From assembly GCA_903863425.1 (NCBI GenBank), contig CAIPBY010000012.1, positions 1 to 38,539 of the forward strand: a stretch of 38,539 nucleotides of DNA, read 5' to 3'. The stretch comes from Candidatus Buchananbacteria bacterium. Lineage in GTDB: Bacteria > Patescibacteriota > Patescibacteriia > 2-01-FULL-39-33. Positions 24,772 through 33,617 of this stretch are shown piece by piece; the first letter of the stretch is position 1, and each line of letters starts with the position of its first letter. Position numbers and translations under genes: made by a program. A model generated the notes under the pieces. It had not been told where the DNA came from. It saw nothing but the letters and a program-made list of their open reading frames with translations, and made no database searches.

Positions 24772-24860
24772 TTAGGTCTGGGTAAAACCTTGTAATCAAT
24801 CCGCCCCGTGTCTGCCTCTGGCAGATGGTGCGGACGAACCAGGGGACCTAATTGACAAGG
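24772..24860 (+). promoter_or_regulatory. Structured tuf leader with crossing helices over the ribosome-binding site
   Basis: Helix 1: TTAGGT (24772-24777) with ACCTAA (24846-24851), extended by CTGG/CCAG (24778-24781, 24839-24842). Helix 2: CCTTGT (24788-24793) with ACAAGG (24855-24860). The two cross, forming a pseudoknot or exclusive alternatives. Between them a long hairpin (24801-24833) has the stem TCTGCC/GGCAGA. Helix 2 covers the AAGG ribosome-binding site 10 bases before the ATG. Confidence 0.55.
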
Positions 24861-24870
24861 AATAATCACC

Positions 24871-26058
24871 ATGGCAGAACAATTTAACAGATCCAAGCCA
24901 CATGTAAATGTGGGAACAATCGGTCACGTTGACCACGGAAAGACTACTTTAACAGCAGCCATTCTTAACACTTTAAGTGATCGAGGATTTACTGCTCAGC
25001 ACAAATCTGTTGATCAGATTGATGCCGCTCCAGAAGAAAAGGCTCGTGGTATTACTATTGCTACTGCTCACGTTGAGTATGAGACAGAGAAAAGACATTA
25101 TGCTCACGTCGATTGCCCAGGACATGCTGACTATATTAAAAACATGATTACTGGTGCCGCTCAGATGGATGGCGCAATTTTGGTTGTAGCCGCTACTGAC
25201 GGACCTATGCCTCAGACTAGAGAGCATATTCTTTTGGCTAATCAGGTTGGTGTTCCTCATATTATTGTTTTCATCAATAAGGTTGATCAGGTAGATGATG
25301 AATCATTAGTTGATTTAGTTGAAGAAGAAATTAGAGATTTACTTAAGAAATATCAATTCGACGGAGATAATGCTCCAGTTATTCGAGGTTCTGCCTTGAA
25401 AGCTTTGCAAGATCCAAAGGGTCCCGATGGCGATGCTATTATGAAACTTATGGATGCTTTGGATTCTTATATCCCTGAACCTCAGAGAGCAACTGACCAG
25501 CCATTCTTGATGCCTATTGAAGATGTCTTCTCTATTGAAGGCAGAGGAACTGTAGTAACCGGAAGAATTGAAAGAGGTATTGTCAAGATAAATGAAGAAG
25601 TTGAATTAGTTGGTTTAGCTGATACCAAGAAGACTGTTGTTACTGGAATTGAAATGTTTAACAAGAATCTTGACGAAGGCAGAGCCGGTGATAATGCTGG
25701 CGTTTTGCTTCGTGGCATTAAGAAAGATGAAGTTGAAAGAGGACAGGTGCTTTGCAAACCAGGATCAATTACTCCACATAGCGAATTTGAAGCTGAAGTT
25801 TATGTCTTATCCAAAGAAGAAGGTGGAAGACATAAGCCATTTTTCAAAGGATACAAGCCACAGTTTTATATTAGAACTACTGATGTAACTGGAGAAGTTG
25901 AATTACCAGAAGGCAAAGAAATGGTTATGCCTGGCGATACTGTCAATTTGAAAATCAAATTGGGTAAGACCGTGGCCATGGAAGAAAAGATGAAATTTGC
26001 TATCAGAGAAGGCGGACACACTGTTGGAGCTGGCGTGGTGACCAAAATAATCAAATAA
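24871..26058 (+). CDS. tuf: Elongation factor Tu
   Basis: 395 aa, normal. It has GTPase motifs [17 protein letters not shown] and NKVD, and an effector region ([15 protein letters not shown]). Domains 2 and 3 are complete, ending [15 protein letters not shown]. It delivers aminoacyl-tRNA to the ribosome. It is separated from fusA by two unrelated genes, has its own promoter and structured leader, and is one of few genes here with a visible ribosome-binding site. Confidence 0.98.
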   Translation: MAEQFNRSKPHVNVGTIGHVDHGKTTLTAAILNTLSDRGFTAQHKSVDQIDAAPEEKARGITIATAHVEYETEKRHYAHVDCPGHADYIKNMITGAAQMDGAILVVAATDGPMPQTREHILLANQVGVPHIIVFINKVDQVDDESLVDLVEEEIRDLLKKYQFDGDNAPVIRGSALKALQDPKGPDGDAIMKLMDALDSYIPEPQRATDQPFLMPIEDVFSIEGRGTVVTGRIERGIVKINEEVELVGLADTKKTVVTGIEMFNKNLDEGRAGDNAGVLLRGIKKDEVERGQVLCKPGSITPHSEFEAEVYVLSKEEGGRHKPFFKGYKPQFYIRTTDVTGEVELPEGKEMVMPGDTVNLKIKLGKTVAMEEKMKFAIREGGHTVGAGVVTKIIK

Positions 26059-26070
26059 ATATTTTCACAA

Positions 26071-26096
26071 CAGAGACGTCTTTCGGGGCGTCTCTG
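26071..26096 (+). terminator. Hairpin after tuf without T run
   Basis: CAGAGACGTC (26071-26080) pairs with GGCGTCTCTG (26087-26096), 10 bp with one G-T, around a TTTCGG loop. No T run follows, so it is more likely an mRNA-stabilising or processing hairpin between tuf and rpsJ than a full terminator. Confidence 0.5.
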
Positions 26097-26134
26097 TATC
26101 GTGAATGTTTAAATACACTGATAATTACAAAAAA

Positions 26135-26482
26135 ATGGCGTTAAAAACTACTTCTGCTACACCTGAAAATGATAAGCCACATCAGAGAATCAGGATCAAA
26201 ATCAAAGCTTACGATCACAAGATAATCGATAATTCTGCCAAAAAGATTATTGATACTTGCCAAAGATTCGGAGCTAGAGTTGTTGGTCCGGTACCGCTTC
26301 CTACAGAAAAGAAGAAATACACAGTCAATAAATCGACTTTTGTACACAAGGATAGTAGGGATCAATTTGAGATGAGGGTTCATAAGAGATTGCTTGATAT
26401 ATTCGATCCAAATTCTCAGACTATTGATGCTCTTATGAGTTTGAACTTGCCAGCAGGAGTAAATGTAGAAATAAAAATGTAA
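26135..26482 (+). CDS. rpsJ: 30S ribosomal protein S10
   Basis: 115 aa from ATG 26135; an in-frame ATG at 26105 would add 10 residues with no family match. It has the core [26 protein letters not shown] and the C-terminal [14 protein letters not shown]10 is a 30S head protein and also acts in NusB antitermination. It is placed with tuf and separated from rplC by a leader with a terminator. Confidence 0.96.
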   Translation: MALKTTSATPENDKPHQRIRIKIKAYDHKIIDNSAKKIIDTCQRFGARVVGPVPLPTEKKKYTVNKSTFVHKDSRDQFEMRVHKRLLDIFDPNSQTIDALMSLNLPAGVNVEIKM

Positions 26483-26506
26483 ATTAAATATTTCGTTTTT
26501 TGAAAA

Positions 26507-26660
26507 GACGGATTTATAAAGAAAATGGAGAAAGATCCGAGGACTCAGGAAGCCTTTAGCGGAAAACCTCCATCGTCAATATGAATCTCGTGAGAGGAAA
26601 ATAATTAAAATATCCAAAATTTAGATAGGTCCCATTACTCAAGATTTCTGAGGGGGAATG
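26507..26660 (+). promoter_or_regulatory. Structured leader upstream of rplC
   Basis: Nested helices: GACG/CGTC (26507-26510, 26574-26577), ATGGAG/CTCCAT (26525-26530, 26568-26573), TCCG/CGGA (26536-26539, 26560-26563). A second hairpin has CATT/AATG and CTCA/TGAG (26633-26660). An intrinsic terminator follows. The layout is that of an attenuator-type regulatory leader. I do not recognise a known family and saw no promoter inside it. Confidence 0.5.
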
Positions 26661-26692
26661 ATCTGGTTTTTGAGATATGACCAGATTTTTTT
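26661..26692 (+). terminator. Intrinsic terminator just before rplC
   Basis: ATCTGGT (26661-26667) pairs with ACCAGAT (26680-26686), followed by seven T. It lies 18 bases before the rplC ATG, so it must be conditional for the whole S10-spc operon unless another promoter exists. Confidence 0.75.
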
Positions 26693-26710
26693 GTTTATAA
26701 ACCATTCAAT

Positions 26711-27535
26711 ATGAAATTCATTTTAGGAAAAAAATTAGAAATGAGCCAGATTTTCAAGGAAGACGGTACCGTTATTCCCGTTACTGCTGTCGTGGCCACT
26801 GATAATGTTATTGCCCAGATTAAAACCAAAGACAAAGATGGCTATATTGCTGTCCAGGTTGGATATGGAGTGGGCAAGCACAATAACAAGGCCAAAGTGG
26901 GACATTTGAAGGGTTTGGATGCTGTGGGCTCGCTCAAAGAATTTAGAATGAAAGAAGATGAATTATCTGAAGTGAAGCGTGGAGACAAGATAGGCGTAGA
27001 AGCATTTTCCGCTGGAGATGGCGTGGATGTGATTGGTTTTTCCAAGGGAAAAGGATTTCAGGGTGTAGTCAAAAGACATGGTTTTCATGGTCAGAAGGCT
27101 TCTCATGGACACAAAGATCAAGAGAGAATGCCTGGATCTATTGGTGCTGGTGGCGTGCAAAGAGTTTTCCGAGGAGTAAGAATGGCTGGAAGAATGGGTG
27201 GAGATCAAGTGACAGTTAAGGGTTTGGAGATTATTTCCGTTGATCCAGAGAAGAACATTCTTTATATCAAAGGAGCTTTGCCAGGAGCCAGAAATGGTTT
27301 GGTTATTGTAAGTGGTGAAGGAAAGTTAGAAGTAAAACCCGCCTCCGCTGAAGCTATTTCGGGCAAGAAAGATTCTACTCCAGTAATTGAAGCCAAAGAA
27401 GGAATCAGGACAGAGGAGGCTGTTGTAGAAGAAGTTGTTAATCCAATTGAAGAAGTTAAGGTTGAAGCTCCAACTGAAGAGGTTATGGCCGAAGAAGCTG
27501 TTGTGGCAGATGAAATTCCAGAGAAAAATAATTAA
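26711..27535 (+). CDS. rplC: 50S ribosomal protein L3 with acidic C-terminal extension
   Basis: 274 aa versus about 210 usual. The core to about residue 210 has the FSKGKGFQGVVKRHGFHGQKASHGHKD region near the peptidyl-transferase centre. The extra ~60 residues are rich in Glu, Val and Ala (EEAVVEEVVNPIEEVKVEAP). It is the first gene of the S10-spc run, behind a structured leader and terminator. Confidence 0.96.
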   Translation: MKFILGKKLEMSQIFKEDGTVIPVTAVVATDNVIAQIKTKDKDGYIAVQVGYGVGKHNNKAKVGHLKGLDAVGSLKEFRMKEDELSEVKRGDKIGVEAFSAGDGVDVIGFSKGKGFQGVVKRHGFHGQKASHGHKDQERMPGSIGAGGVQRVFRGVRMAGRMGGDQVTVKGLEIISVDPEKNILYIKGALPGARNGLVIVSGEGKLEVKPASAEAISGKKDSTPVIEAKEGIRTEEAVVEEVVNPIEEVKVEAPTEEVMAEEAVVADEIPEKNN

Positions 27536-27562
27536 ATTATCAGTTATTAGTTATATATTAAT

Positions 27563-28246
27563 ATGAAATTACCAGTCTACAATTTAGCGGGAGAAAAGAC
27601 CAAGGAAATAGAATTAAGTTCTAGAATATTTGGCGTGAAAGTAAAACCCGAAGTTGTTCATCAGGTGGTGATAGCCCAACAAGCAAATTCCAGACAGGTT
27701 CTGGCTCATACCAAAGATAAGAGCGAAGTTCGTGGTGGCGGTAAGAAGCCATGGAAGCAAAAAGGTACTGGACGCGCTAGACACGGATCATCCAGGTCTC
27801 CAATTTGGAAAGGTGGAGGCGTTACTTTCGGTCCTACCAAAGACAGAAATTACACTTTGGGAGTCAATACCAAGCAAAAGCAATTGGCTATGGCCATGTG
27901 TTTATCTGATAAAGTAGCAAATAATTTATTTGTAGTATTCGAAAAATTGGAATTACCCAAGGGCAAGACCAAGGAATTGACTTCATGGGTTAAAGAGATT
28001 AAGTCCAAAGTTGTTGAATTAGGAAAAACCAAGAAAATATTATTTGTTTTGGATAATAATGATGAGAAATTTATTAGATCAGCATATAACTTAGATAATG
28101 CCAATACTATTACTGCTGATTCTCTTAATTGTGTTGAATTACTTAAATATGATGCAGTTTTGGCATCATCTGAGGCCGTGGATATGATAGAAAAGCATTA
28201 CAAAAAGGTATCGCAGAAAACAGTAAATAAAGAAGAAACTAAATAA
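27563..28246 (+). CDS. rplD: 50S ribosomal protein L4
   Basis: 227 aa. The conserved exit-tunnel loop is intact (GGGKKPWKQKGTGRARHGSS, then SPIWKGGGVTFGP). L4 helps early 50S assembly and lines the exit tunnel. In E. coli it also represses the S10 operon; whether it acts on the leader before rplC here is unknown. It starts 27 bases after rplC. Confidence 0.97.
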   Translation: MKLPVYNLAGEKTKEIELSSRIFGVKVKPEVVHQVVIAQQANSRQVLAHTKDKSEVRGGGKKPWKQKGTGRARHGSSRSPIWKGGGVTFGPTKDRNYTLGVNTKQKQLAMAMCLSDKVANNLFVVFEKLELPKGKTKELTSWVKEIKSKVVELGKTKKILFVLDNNDEKFIRSAYNLDNANTITADSLNCVELLKYDAVLASSEAVDMIEKHYKKVSQKTVNKEETK

Positions 28247-28250
28247 AGAT

Positions 28251-28724
28251 ATGGGAATTTTCGATAAATTCAAAAATAAGAAAGATGATGATTCAACTGA
28301 TGACAAGAAGTCAGCAGTAGTTTCAAAGCCCGTCAAAGAAGAAACTAAGGCCAAAATTGAGCCTAAGATTAAGTCTGAGAATAAAGTAGAAGATGTTGTG
28401 GCTCATGAGACTGAGACTGTTTCCAAGACTGGCGCCAAAGAAAATCTATTCGGAGTTTTGGTCAGACCTATAGTTACAGAAAAATCTTCCATGCTAGGAG
28501 CGCTTAATCAATATGCTTTCTTGGTCTCCGCTGATGCTAATAAAATTCAGGTAGCTCGAGCCGTAAAGGAAAAGTATGGCGTTACTCCAAGCAGAGTGAA
28601 TATTTTGAATAAAAGCGGAAGAAAGGTGAGATATGGCAAGACTTATGGCCGAACCAGCGACACCAGAAAGGCTATCGTGTTTTTGCCAGAAGGAAAATCA
28701 ATAACTATTTACGAAGGAATATAA
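28251..28724 (+). CDS. rplW: 50S ribosomal protein L23 with charged N-terminal extension
   Basis: 157 aa versus about 95 usual. Residues 1-65 are Lys/Asp/Glu-rich and low-complexity. The L23 core (VRPIVTEKSSMLGALNQYAF, then FLPEGKSITIYEG) occupies the rest. L23 sits at the tunnel exit and is the docking point for trigger factor and SRP, so the extension would lie at the exit port. It starts 4 bases after rplD. Confidence 0.95.
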   Translation: MGIFDKFKNKKDDDSTDDKKSAVVSKPVKEETKAKIEPKIKSENKVEDVVAHETETVSKTGAKENLFGVLVRPIVTEKSSMLGALNQYAFLVSADANKIQVARAVKEKYGVTPSRVNILNKSGRKVRYGKTYGRTSDTRKAIVFLPEGKSITIYEGI

Positions 28725-28731
28725 TTAATAT

Positions 28732-29577
28732 ATGGCAATAAGAATTTATAAACCAACATCTCCAGCCAGGCGCCAAACATCAGTTTTGGTAACTGATACT
28801 GGTGCCAATAAGCCACTCAAGAAATTGATTCTTAGCGGTAAGAATTTTGCTGGCAGAAATAATCAAGGCAAGATTACGGTTAGGCATCAAGGTGGCGGTT
28901 ATAACAAGAAAATCAGAATTATTGATTTCAAAAGAGATAAGTTTGATATTCCTGCTGTTGTGGCTTCACTTGAATATGATCCAGGTAGAAATGCCAAGAT
29001 TGCCTTGCTTCATTATGCTGATGGCGAAAAAAGATATATAATAGCTTCAGACGGTTTGAAAGTTGGCGAGAAGTTACTTAGTTCTTCAAAACTGATTGAG
29101 ATTAAAGAAGGCAATCATATGCCTTTGGAAGTTATTCCTCCGGGAATGTTCGTCCACAGCGTAGAGCTTTGTCCAGGTAAAGGCGCTCAGATTGCTCGAG
29201 GCGCAGGAAGCAATGTTTATTTGATGGGTATTGATAATGGCAAAGCACAACTCAAGATGCCTTCAGGAGAAGTGAGATTAGTTTCTGAAAAATGTTTAGC
29301 TACTATTGGCACAGTTAGCAATTCAGAATTCAAGAATATTCGTTGGGGTAAGGCAGGAAGAATGCGACATAGAGGAATCAGGCCAACTGTCCGAGGAAAA
29401 GTTATGAATCCAGTTGATCATCCTCATGGTGGTGGTGAAGGCCATAATCCAATTGGTATGAAGCATCCGAAGACTCCTTGGGGCAAACCAGCTCTCGGAG
29501 TGAAGACCAGAAAACCGAATAAGAAATCACAGAAATTGATTTTGAAAAGAAGACCATCCAGGAAGAAAAGCAAATAA
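28732..29577 (+). CDS. rplB: 50S ribosomal protein L2
   Basis: 281 aa, normal. The motif [17 protein letters not shown] carries the conserved His near the peptidyl-transferase centre, and the Arg/Lys-rich tail ([14 protein letters not shown]) is typical. L2 is needed for subunit joining and peptide-bond formation. Confidence 0.98.
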   Translation: MAIRIYKPTSPARRQTSVLVTDTGANKPLKKLILSGKNFAGRNNQGKITVRHQGGGYNKKIRIIDFKRDKFDIPAVVASLEYDPGRNAKIALLHYADGEKRYIIASDGLKVGEKLLSSSKLIEIKEGNHMPLEVIPPGMFVHSVELCPGKGAQIARGAGSNVYLMGIDNGKAQLKMPSGEVRLVSEKCLATIGTVSNSEFKNIRWGKAGRMRHRGIRPTVRGKVMNPVDHPHGGGEGHNPIGMKHPKTPWGKPALGVKTRKPNKKSQKLILKRRPSRKKSK

Positions 29578-29602
29578 ATAAAAAGAGACTAAATTATAAT
29601 AT

Positions 29603-29890
29603 ATGCCAAGAAGTTTAAAGAAAGGCCCATACGTAGATCAAAGATTGATGGCCAAATTAGCTAAGTTGAAAATCGGCGAAAAAACCGTTATTAAGACTTG
29701 GGCTAGAAATTCCACAATTACTCCAGAAATGGTAGGGTTTACTTTTGGTGTGCATAATGGCAAAGAGCATATAGCAGTGTTGGTCTCAGAAAACATGGTT
29801 GGACACAAGCTAGGCGAATTTTCTCCAACCAAGAAGTTTATTAGACATGGAGGAAAGATTCAAAAGGCGATAGAGCAATCTAAGAAGTAA
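29603..29890 (+). CDS. rpsS: 30S ribosomal protein S19
   Basis: 95 aa. Starts [15 protein letters not shown] and has the family motifs [24 protein letters not shown] and [13 protein letters not shown]. It is a 30S head protein that pairs with S13. Standard position after rplB. Confidence 0.98.
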   Translation: MPRSLKKGPYVDQRLMAKLAKLKIGEKTVIKTWARNSTITPEMVGFTFGVHNGKEHIAVLVSENMVGHKLGEFSPTKKFIRHGGKIQKAIEQSKK

Positions 29891-29897
29891 TAAATTT

Positions 29898-30437
29898 ATG
29901 GAAACCAAAGCTAAAGCAAAATTTCTCAAGATTTCACCCAGAAAAGTCAGACTCGTTGCAGATCTGATCAGGGGTTTGAATGTGGAAGAAGCCATGGTTC
30001 AATTGCAATTCACTAGAAAAGCATCTTGCGATCCATTGAAGAAGCTTCTTAAATCCGCTATAGCCAATGCTGAAGAAAATGATGATTTGAAAAGAAGTAA
30101 TTTATTTATTTCCGAAATCAGGGTTGATGAGGCTCCTACCACCTATCGTTGGATGCCAAGAGCTATGGGTAGAGCTACTCCAATTAGAAAGAGGGCATCT
30201 CATGTCAGTTTGATTCTTGATGAAAGGATTCCTACAACGGAGAAGAAGGCCAAAGAGAAAAAAGATAGTAAAGATGATATAGTTAAGATAGAAGATTTTG
30301 ATCAATTGAAAGCCGTAGAGAAGGAAAAGAGTAAAGATGAGAAGATTACTGACGGCAAAGGAAAAGGCGGATCAACTGCCAAACCGCAAAAAGGTTTTGC
30401 TAATAAACTATTTAATAGAAGATCAGGCGAAAGATAA
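29898..30437 (+). CDS. rplV: 50S ribosomal protein L22 with basic C-terminal extension
   Basis: 179 aa versus about 110-115 usual. The core covers residues 1-113 (KISPRKVRLVADLIRGLNVE; RAMGRATPIRKRASH, the tunnel beta-hairpin region). The last ~65 residues are Lys/Asp/Glu-rich and low-complexity (KKDSKDDIVKIEDFDQ). Confidence 0.95.
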   Translation: METKAKAKFLKISPRKVRLVADLIRGLNVEEAMVQLQFTRKASCDPLKKLLKSAIANAEENDDLKRSNLFISEIRVDEAPTTYRWMPRAMGRATPIRKRASHVSLILDERIPTTEKKAKEKKDSKDDIVKIEDFDQLKAVEKEKSKDEKITDGKGKGGSTAKPQKGFANKLFNRRSGER

Positions 30438-30442
30438 AATAT

Positions 30443-31162
30443 ATGGGACAAAAAGTTCATCCAAAAAGTTTCAGACTGAAAATAAATAAGACTTGGGATT
30501 CCAAGTGGTATGCCGACAAAAAGGATTTTGCAGATCTTCTTCGGCAGGATGTTTTGGTTCGAAAATTTATTATGAAGAAGTTGAAGAATGCCATGGTAGC
30601 CAGAGTGGATATCGAGCGCACATCCAATGCTTTAAACATAAATATTTTTTCAGCTAAGCCGGGTGTTATTATCGGACGTGGAGGATCTGGAGCTGAAGAT
30701 TTGAAGAAAGAAATCCACAATTCATATCTTAAGGATGCTTTCAGCAGGAAAAGAGGACTCAAGAGTATTAACGTCAATATTTTGGAAGTTGAAAGGCCAG
30801 GATTAGAAGCCTCTTTGATTGGCCAAGTTATCGCCGCTGATTTAGAAAGACGTATTCCATTTAGAAGATCAATCAAGCAAGCCATTGGCAGAGTAGAAAA
30901 AGCCGGAGCTAAGGGTGTTAAGGTTATCGTTTCAGGAAGACTTGATGGAGCTGAAATTGCTAGACGCGAAACTTTATTTTCTGGCAAGATTCCTCTTCAT
31001 ACTTTGCGAGCAGACATTGATTATTCCAGAATTGCAGCTCAGACTATTTACGGAAAAGTAGGAGTAAAGGTTTGGGTGTACAAGGGAGAAGTTTTCGGAG
31101 AGCAGAAAGATAAGGAAGAAGGCAAAAATAAAGAAAATAGAGAAAGAAAATCAAATAATTAA
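30443..31162 (+). CDS. rpsC: 30S ribosomal protein S3
   Basis: 239 aa. N-terminal [13 protein letters not shown], a KH domain with the loop IIGRGGSG (residues 77-84), and the C-terminal domain with [20 protein letters not shown], part of the mRNA entry helicase. The tail is Lys/Glu-rich. It starts 5 bases after rplV. Confidence 0.98.
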   Translation: MGQKVHPKSFRLKINKTWDSKWYADKKDFADLLRQDVLVRKFIMKKLKNAMVARVDIERTSNALNINIFSAKPGVIIGRGGSGAEDLKKEIHNSYLKDAFSRKRGLKSINVNILEVERPGLEASLIGQVIAADLERRIPFRRSIKQAIGRVEKAGAKGVKVIVSGRLDGAEIARRETLFSGKIPLHTLRADIDYSRIAAQTIYGKVGVKVWVYKGEVFGEQKDKEEGKNKENRERKSNN

Positions 31163-31167
31163 ATATT

Positions 31168-31575
31168 ATGTTGGCACCAAAGAAGTTAAAAAGAAGAAAA
31201 CAACATCGTCCAGATGTTCGAGGCGTGGCTACCGCTTGCAACACCGTTGCTTTTGGTAAATTCGCCTTGAAAGCAATTACTGGAGGTTGGATTGATGCCA
31301 AGCAAATCGAAGCATCGAGGCGGGTAATGACTAGATTCGTGAAGCGTGGCGGAAAGATTTGGATCAGAATATTCCCACATAGACCTATTACCAATAAGGG
31401 TAGTCAATCCACTATGGGTGGAGGAAAAGGTGTGCCGGAATATTATGTAGCTATTGTGAAGCCAGGAACAGTCATATTTGAAATGGACGGAGTGACAGAG
31501 GCTCAAGCCACCGAAGCCATGACTTTGGCTGGACATAAATTACCAGTAAAAACTAGAGTTGTAATCAAAGATTAA
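31168..31575 (+). CDS. rplP: 50S ribosomal protein L16
   Basis: 135 aa, normal. Starts [14 protein letters not shown] and contains [20 protein letters not shown] and [13 protein letters not shown], the conserved loop near the A-site tRNA elbow. It starts 5 bases after rpsC. Confidence 0.98.
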   Translation: MLAPKKLKRRKQHRPDVRGVATACNTVAFGKFALKAITGGWIDAKQIEASRRVMTRFVKRGGKIWIRIFPHRPITNKGSQSTMGGGKGVPEYYVAIVKPGTVIFEMDGVTEAQATEAMTLAGHKLPVKTRVVIKD

Positions 31576-31579
31576 TTAT

Positions 31580-31765
31580 ATGGAAATTAAAGAATTAAGA
31601 TTAAAACCGATTGGAGAGTTGGATTCTATATTGCATGACTTACGCAAGAAAAGAGAGGATTTAGAATTCAAATCCAAGCAGAATCAATTGAAAAAGGTTC
31701 GAGATCTTCGGGTTGTAAAGAAAGATATTGCTCAAGTTTTAACTGTTTTAAAAGAAAAAAAATAA
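31580..31765 (+). CDS. rpmC: 50S ribosomal protein L29
   Basis: 61 aa, two predicted helices (KELRLKPIGELDSILHDLRKK; QLKKVRDLRVVKKDIAQVLTVLKEK), the normal L29 form. It sits at the tunnel exit next to L23. It lies between rplP and rpsQ with 4-base spacers. Confidence 0.95.
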   Translation: MEIKELRLKPIGELDSILHDLRKKREDLEFKSKQNQLKKVRDLRVVKKDIAQVLTVLKEKK

Positions 31766-31769
31766 AAAT

Positions 31770-32018
31770 ATGAGTGAAGAAAAAAAAGTAACTAGCAGGA
31801 AGTTTAAGGGTGAGGTTGTTTCTAATAAAATGACTAAGACTATTGTGGTTAAAGTTGAGTCCTTTAAATTGCATCCTAAATATAAGAAGAGATACAAGGT
31901 AAGTAGCAAATATAAGGTTCATGACGAATTAGGAATATGCAAAGTCGGGGATAAAATTGAATTTATGGAATGCCGACCAATGAGCAAAGATAAGCGATGG
32001 ACAGTAATAAATAAATAG
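31770..32018 (+). CDS. rpsQ: 30S ribosomal protein S17
   Basis: 82 aa, OB-fold. FKGEVVSNKMTKTIVVKVES and HPKYKKRYKVSSKYKVHDE are typical, as is CRPMSKDKRW at the end. Its stop codon TAG is the first triplet of the following inverted repeat. Confidence 0.97.
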   Translation: MSEEKKVTSRKFKGEVVSNKMTKTIVVKVESFKLHPKYKKRYKVSSKYKVHDELGICKVGDKIEFMECRPMSKDKRWTVINK

Positions 32019-32120
32019 TTCATAAAGTTATAAAGTTCATAAAGTTAAAAGAAATGCAAAAACATCAAAACAATTATTAATTGACTTTATAAACTTTACT
32101 AACTTTATAAACTTTCAACT
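32016..32120. repeat. TTATAAAGTT-family inverted repeat between rpsQ and rplN
   Basis: The left arm (32016-32050) reads TAGTTCATAAAGTTATAAAG onward and starts with the rpsQ stop. The right arm (about 32081-32120) reads GACTTTATAAACTTTACTAA onward, ending 7 bases before the rplN ATG. Confidence 0.85.
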
Positions 32121-32127
32121 AAAATAT

Positions 32128-32499
32128 ATGGTACAAATGCAATCAATATTAAAGTCTGCCGATAATACTGGAGCCAAAAAGCTCTATGTGATTAAGGCGC
32201 TTGGAGGATATCAAAGAAGATACGCTAGACTTGGCGATATTGTAACTGCTTCAGTCAAGGAAGCTACACCTCATAGCATGGTCAAAAAAGGCGATGTGGT
32301 TCAGGCAGTACTCGTTCGTACTAGAAAAGAAGTGAGACGCCCAGATGGTTCATATATCAGGTTCGATGATAATGCGGCAGTAATTATTGATATGAAGAAT
32401 AAAGAAATGAAAGGAACTAGAATTTTTGGACCAGTGGCTAGAGAGCTTAGAAATTTAGGATTCCAAAAGATTATTTCTTTGGCTCCAGAAGTATTGTAA
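32128..32499 (+). CDS. rplN: 50S ribosomal protein L14
   Basis: 123 aa. Starts [18 protein letters not shown], matching the family N-terminus and supporting this ATG; ends [24 protein letters not shown]. It is at the inter-subunit bridge and is the binding site of the silencing factor RsfS. First gene of the spc part, after an inverted repeat. Confidence 0.98.
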   Translation: MVQMQSILKSADNTGAKKLYVIKALGGYQRRYARLGDIVTASVKEATPHSMVKKGDVVQAVLVRTRKEVRRPDGSYIRFDDNAAVIIDMKNKEMKGTRIFGPVARELRNLGFQKIISLAPEVL

Positions 32500-32526
32500 A
32501 TATATAAATTATTAAATATCAAAGAT

Positions 32527-32838
32527 ATGAAGATAAAAGTCGGTGATAAAATAAAGATTTTGTCAGGCAAAGACAAAGGCAAATCCGGAAAGGTATTGCA
32601 GGTTTTTGTAGCTGAAGAAAGAGTAGTGGTTGAAGGTTTGAATTTAATGATCAAGAATCAAAAAGGCAAAAAACAAGGAGAAAAAGGACAGAGAATTCAA
32701 TTTCCTTGCCCAATTAATATTTCCAATTTAGCTCTTATCTGCCCAAGATGCGGAGCGGCTGCTAGAGTCGGATACAAAATGCTTGAAGACGGCTCCAAGA
32801 AGAGCAGAATGTGCAAGAAATGCCAAGAAGCAATATAA
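32527..32838 (+). CDS. rplX: 50S ribosomal protein L24
   Basis: 103 aa. KOW motif KVGDKIKILSGKDKGKSGKVLQVF at the N-terminus. The C-terminal half has two Cys pairs (CPRC and CKKC, about residues 78-99), a zinc-ribbon-like feature. It initiates 50S assembly. Confidence 0.97.
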   Translation: MKIKVGDKIKILSGKDKGKSGKVLQVFVAEERVVVEGLNLMIKNQKGKKQGEKGQRIQFPCPINISNLALICPRCGAAARVGYKMLEDGSKKSRMCKKCQEAI

Positions 32839-32848
32839 GACAAAAAAT

Positions 32849-33394
32849 ATGAAATCAATATTATATAAAAAATATCAAGAAGAAGTGAAGCCGGCTTTGA
32901 AGGAAAAATTTGGCATTAAAAACCAAATGGCTATTCCTAAAATTATCAAGGTTAGTATTAATAGTGGCATAAATGCTAGAAATACTGATAGTCATTTTGT
33001 GGAATTGGTAGATAATACTTTAACTAGAATTACCGGACAGAAGCCAATTAAGACCAAAGCCAAGAAAGCTATTTCTGCTTTCAAAGTTAGAGAGAATATG
33101 GTAGTGGGAGTTACGGTCACTTTGCGAGGCCAGAAAATGTATGATTTTCTTGATAAATTAATTAATATTTCTATTCCTAGAATTAGGGATTTTAGAGGAT
33201 TATCAGAGAAGAATGTTGATAAACAGGGCAATTTAAATTTGGGCTTCAAGGAACATAATGTTTTTCCGGAAATAAGAAGCGACGAAGTCGAAAGAATTCA
33301 TGGACTCCAGATTTCTATTTCTACTACGGCCGAGAAATATGACCGAGGATTAGAGTTGTTTAAACTCCTAGGATTCCCTTTTCAAAAGAAATAA
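32849..33394 (+). CDS. rplE: 50S ribosomal protein L5
   Basis: 181 aa from ATG 32849; the frame is open upstream to 32783, but that overlaps rplX and has no family match. Contains PKIIKVSINSGI, TGQKPIKTKAKKAISAFKVRE and the C-terminal ISTTAEKYDRGLELFKLLGFPF. L5 binds 5S rRNA. Confidence 0.97.
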   Translation: MKSILYKKYQEEVKPALKEKFGIKNQMAIPKIIKVSINSGINARNTDSHFVELVDNTLTRITGQKPIKTKAKKAISAFKVRENMVVGVTVTLRGQKMYDFLDKLINISIPRIRDFRGLSEKNVDKQGNLNLGFKEHNVFPEIRSDEVERIHGLQISISTTAEKYDRGLELFKLLGFPFQKK

Positions 33395-33406
33395 GATTTA
33401 TAATAT

Positions 33407-33592
33407 ATGGCAACAGAAGCACAGATCGCAAAATCCAAAAAGACACCTAAGTTTTCTTCTCGTAAAGTGAATAGATGTTGGAAATGCGGTAGAAGACATG
33501 GTTATCTTAGAGATTTCAAGTTGTGTAGAATTTGTTTCAGGGAGTTAGCCAATAACGGCCAAATTCCTGGAGTTACAAAATCTTCATGGTAA
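33407..33592 (+). CDS. rpsZ: 30S ribosomal protein S14, zinc-binding short type
   Basis: 61 aa, the short type. Two CxxC pairs (C24/C27 in CWKC, C40/C43 in CRIC) form the zinc site. [20 protein letters not shown] and the C-terminal IPGVTKSSW are standard. It needs zinc, unlike the long S14 form. Confidence 0.97.
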   Translation: MATEAQIAKSKKTPKFSSRKVNRCWKCGRRHGYLRDFKLCRICFRELANNGQIPGVTKSSW

Positions 33593-33617
33593 TTAATATT
33601 TAATTATTTATTTTAAT

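Noticed and set aside
26105-26134. Upstream ATG for rpsJ
   Set aside because: The added ten residues match nothing in S10, and the internal ATG gives the usual length.
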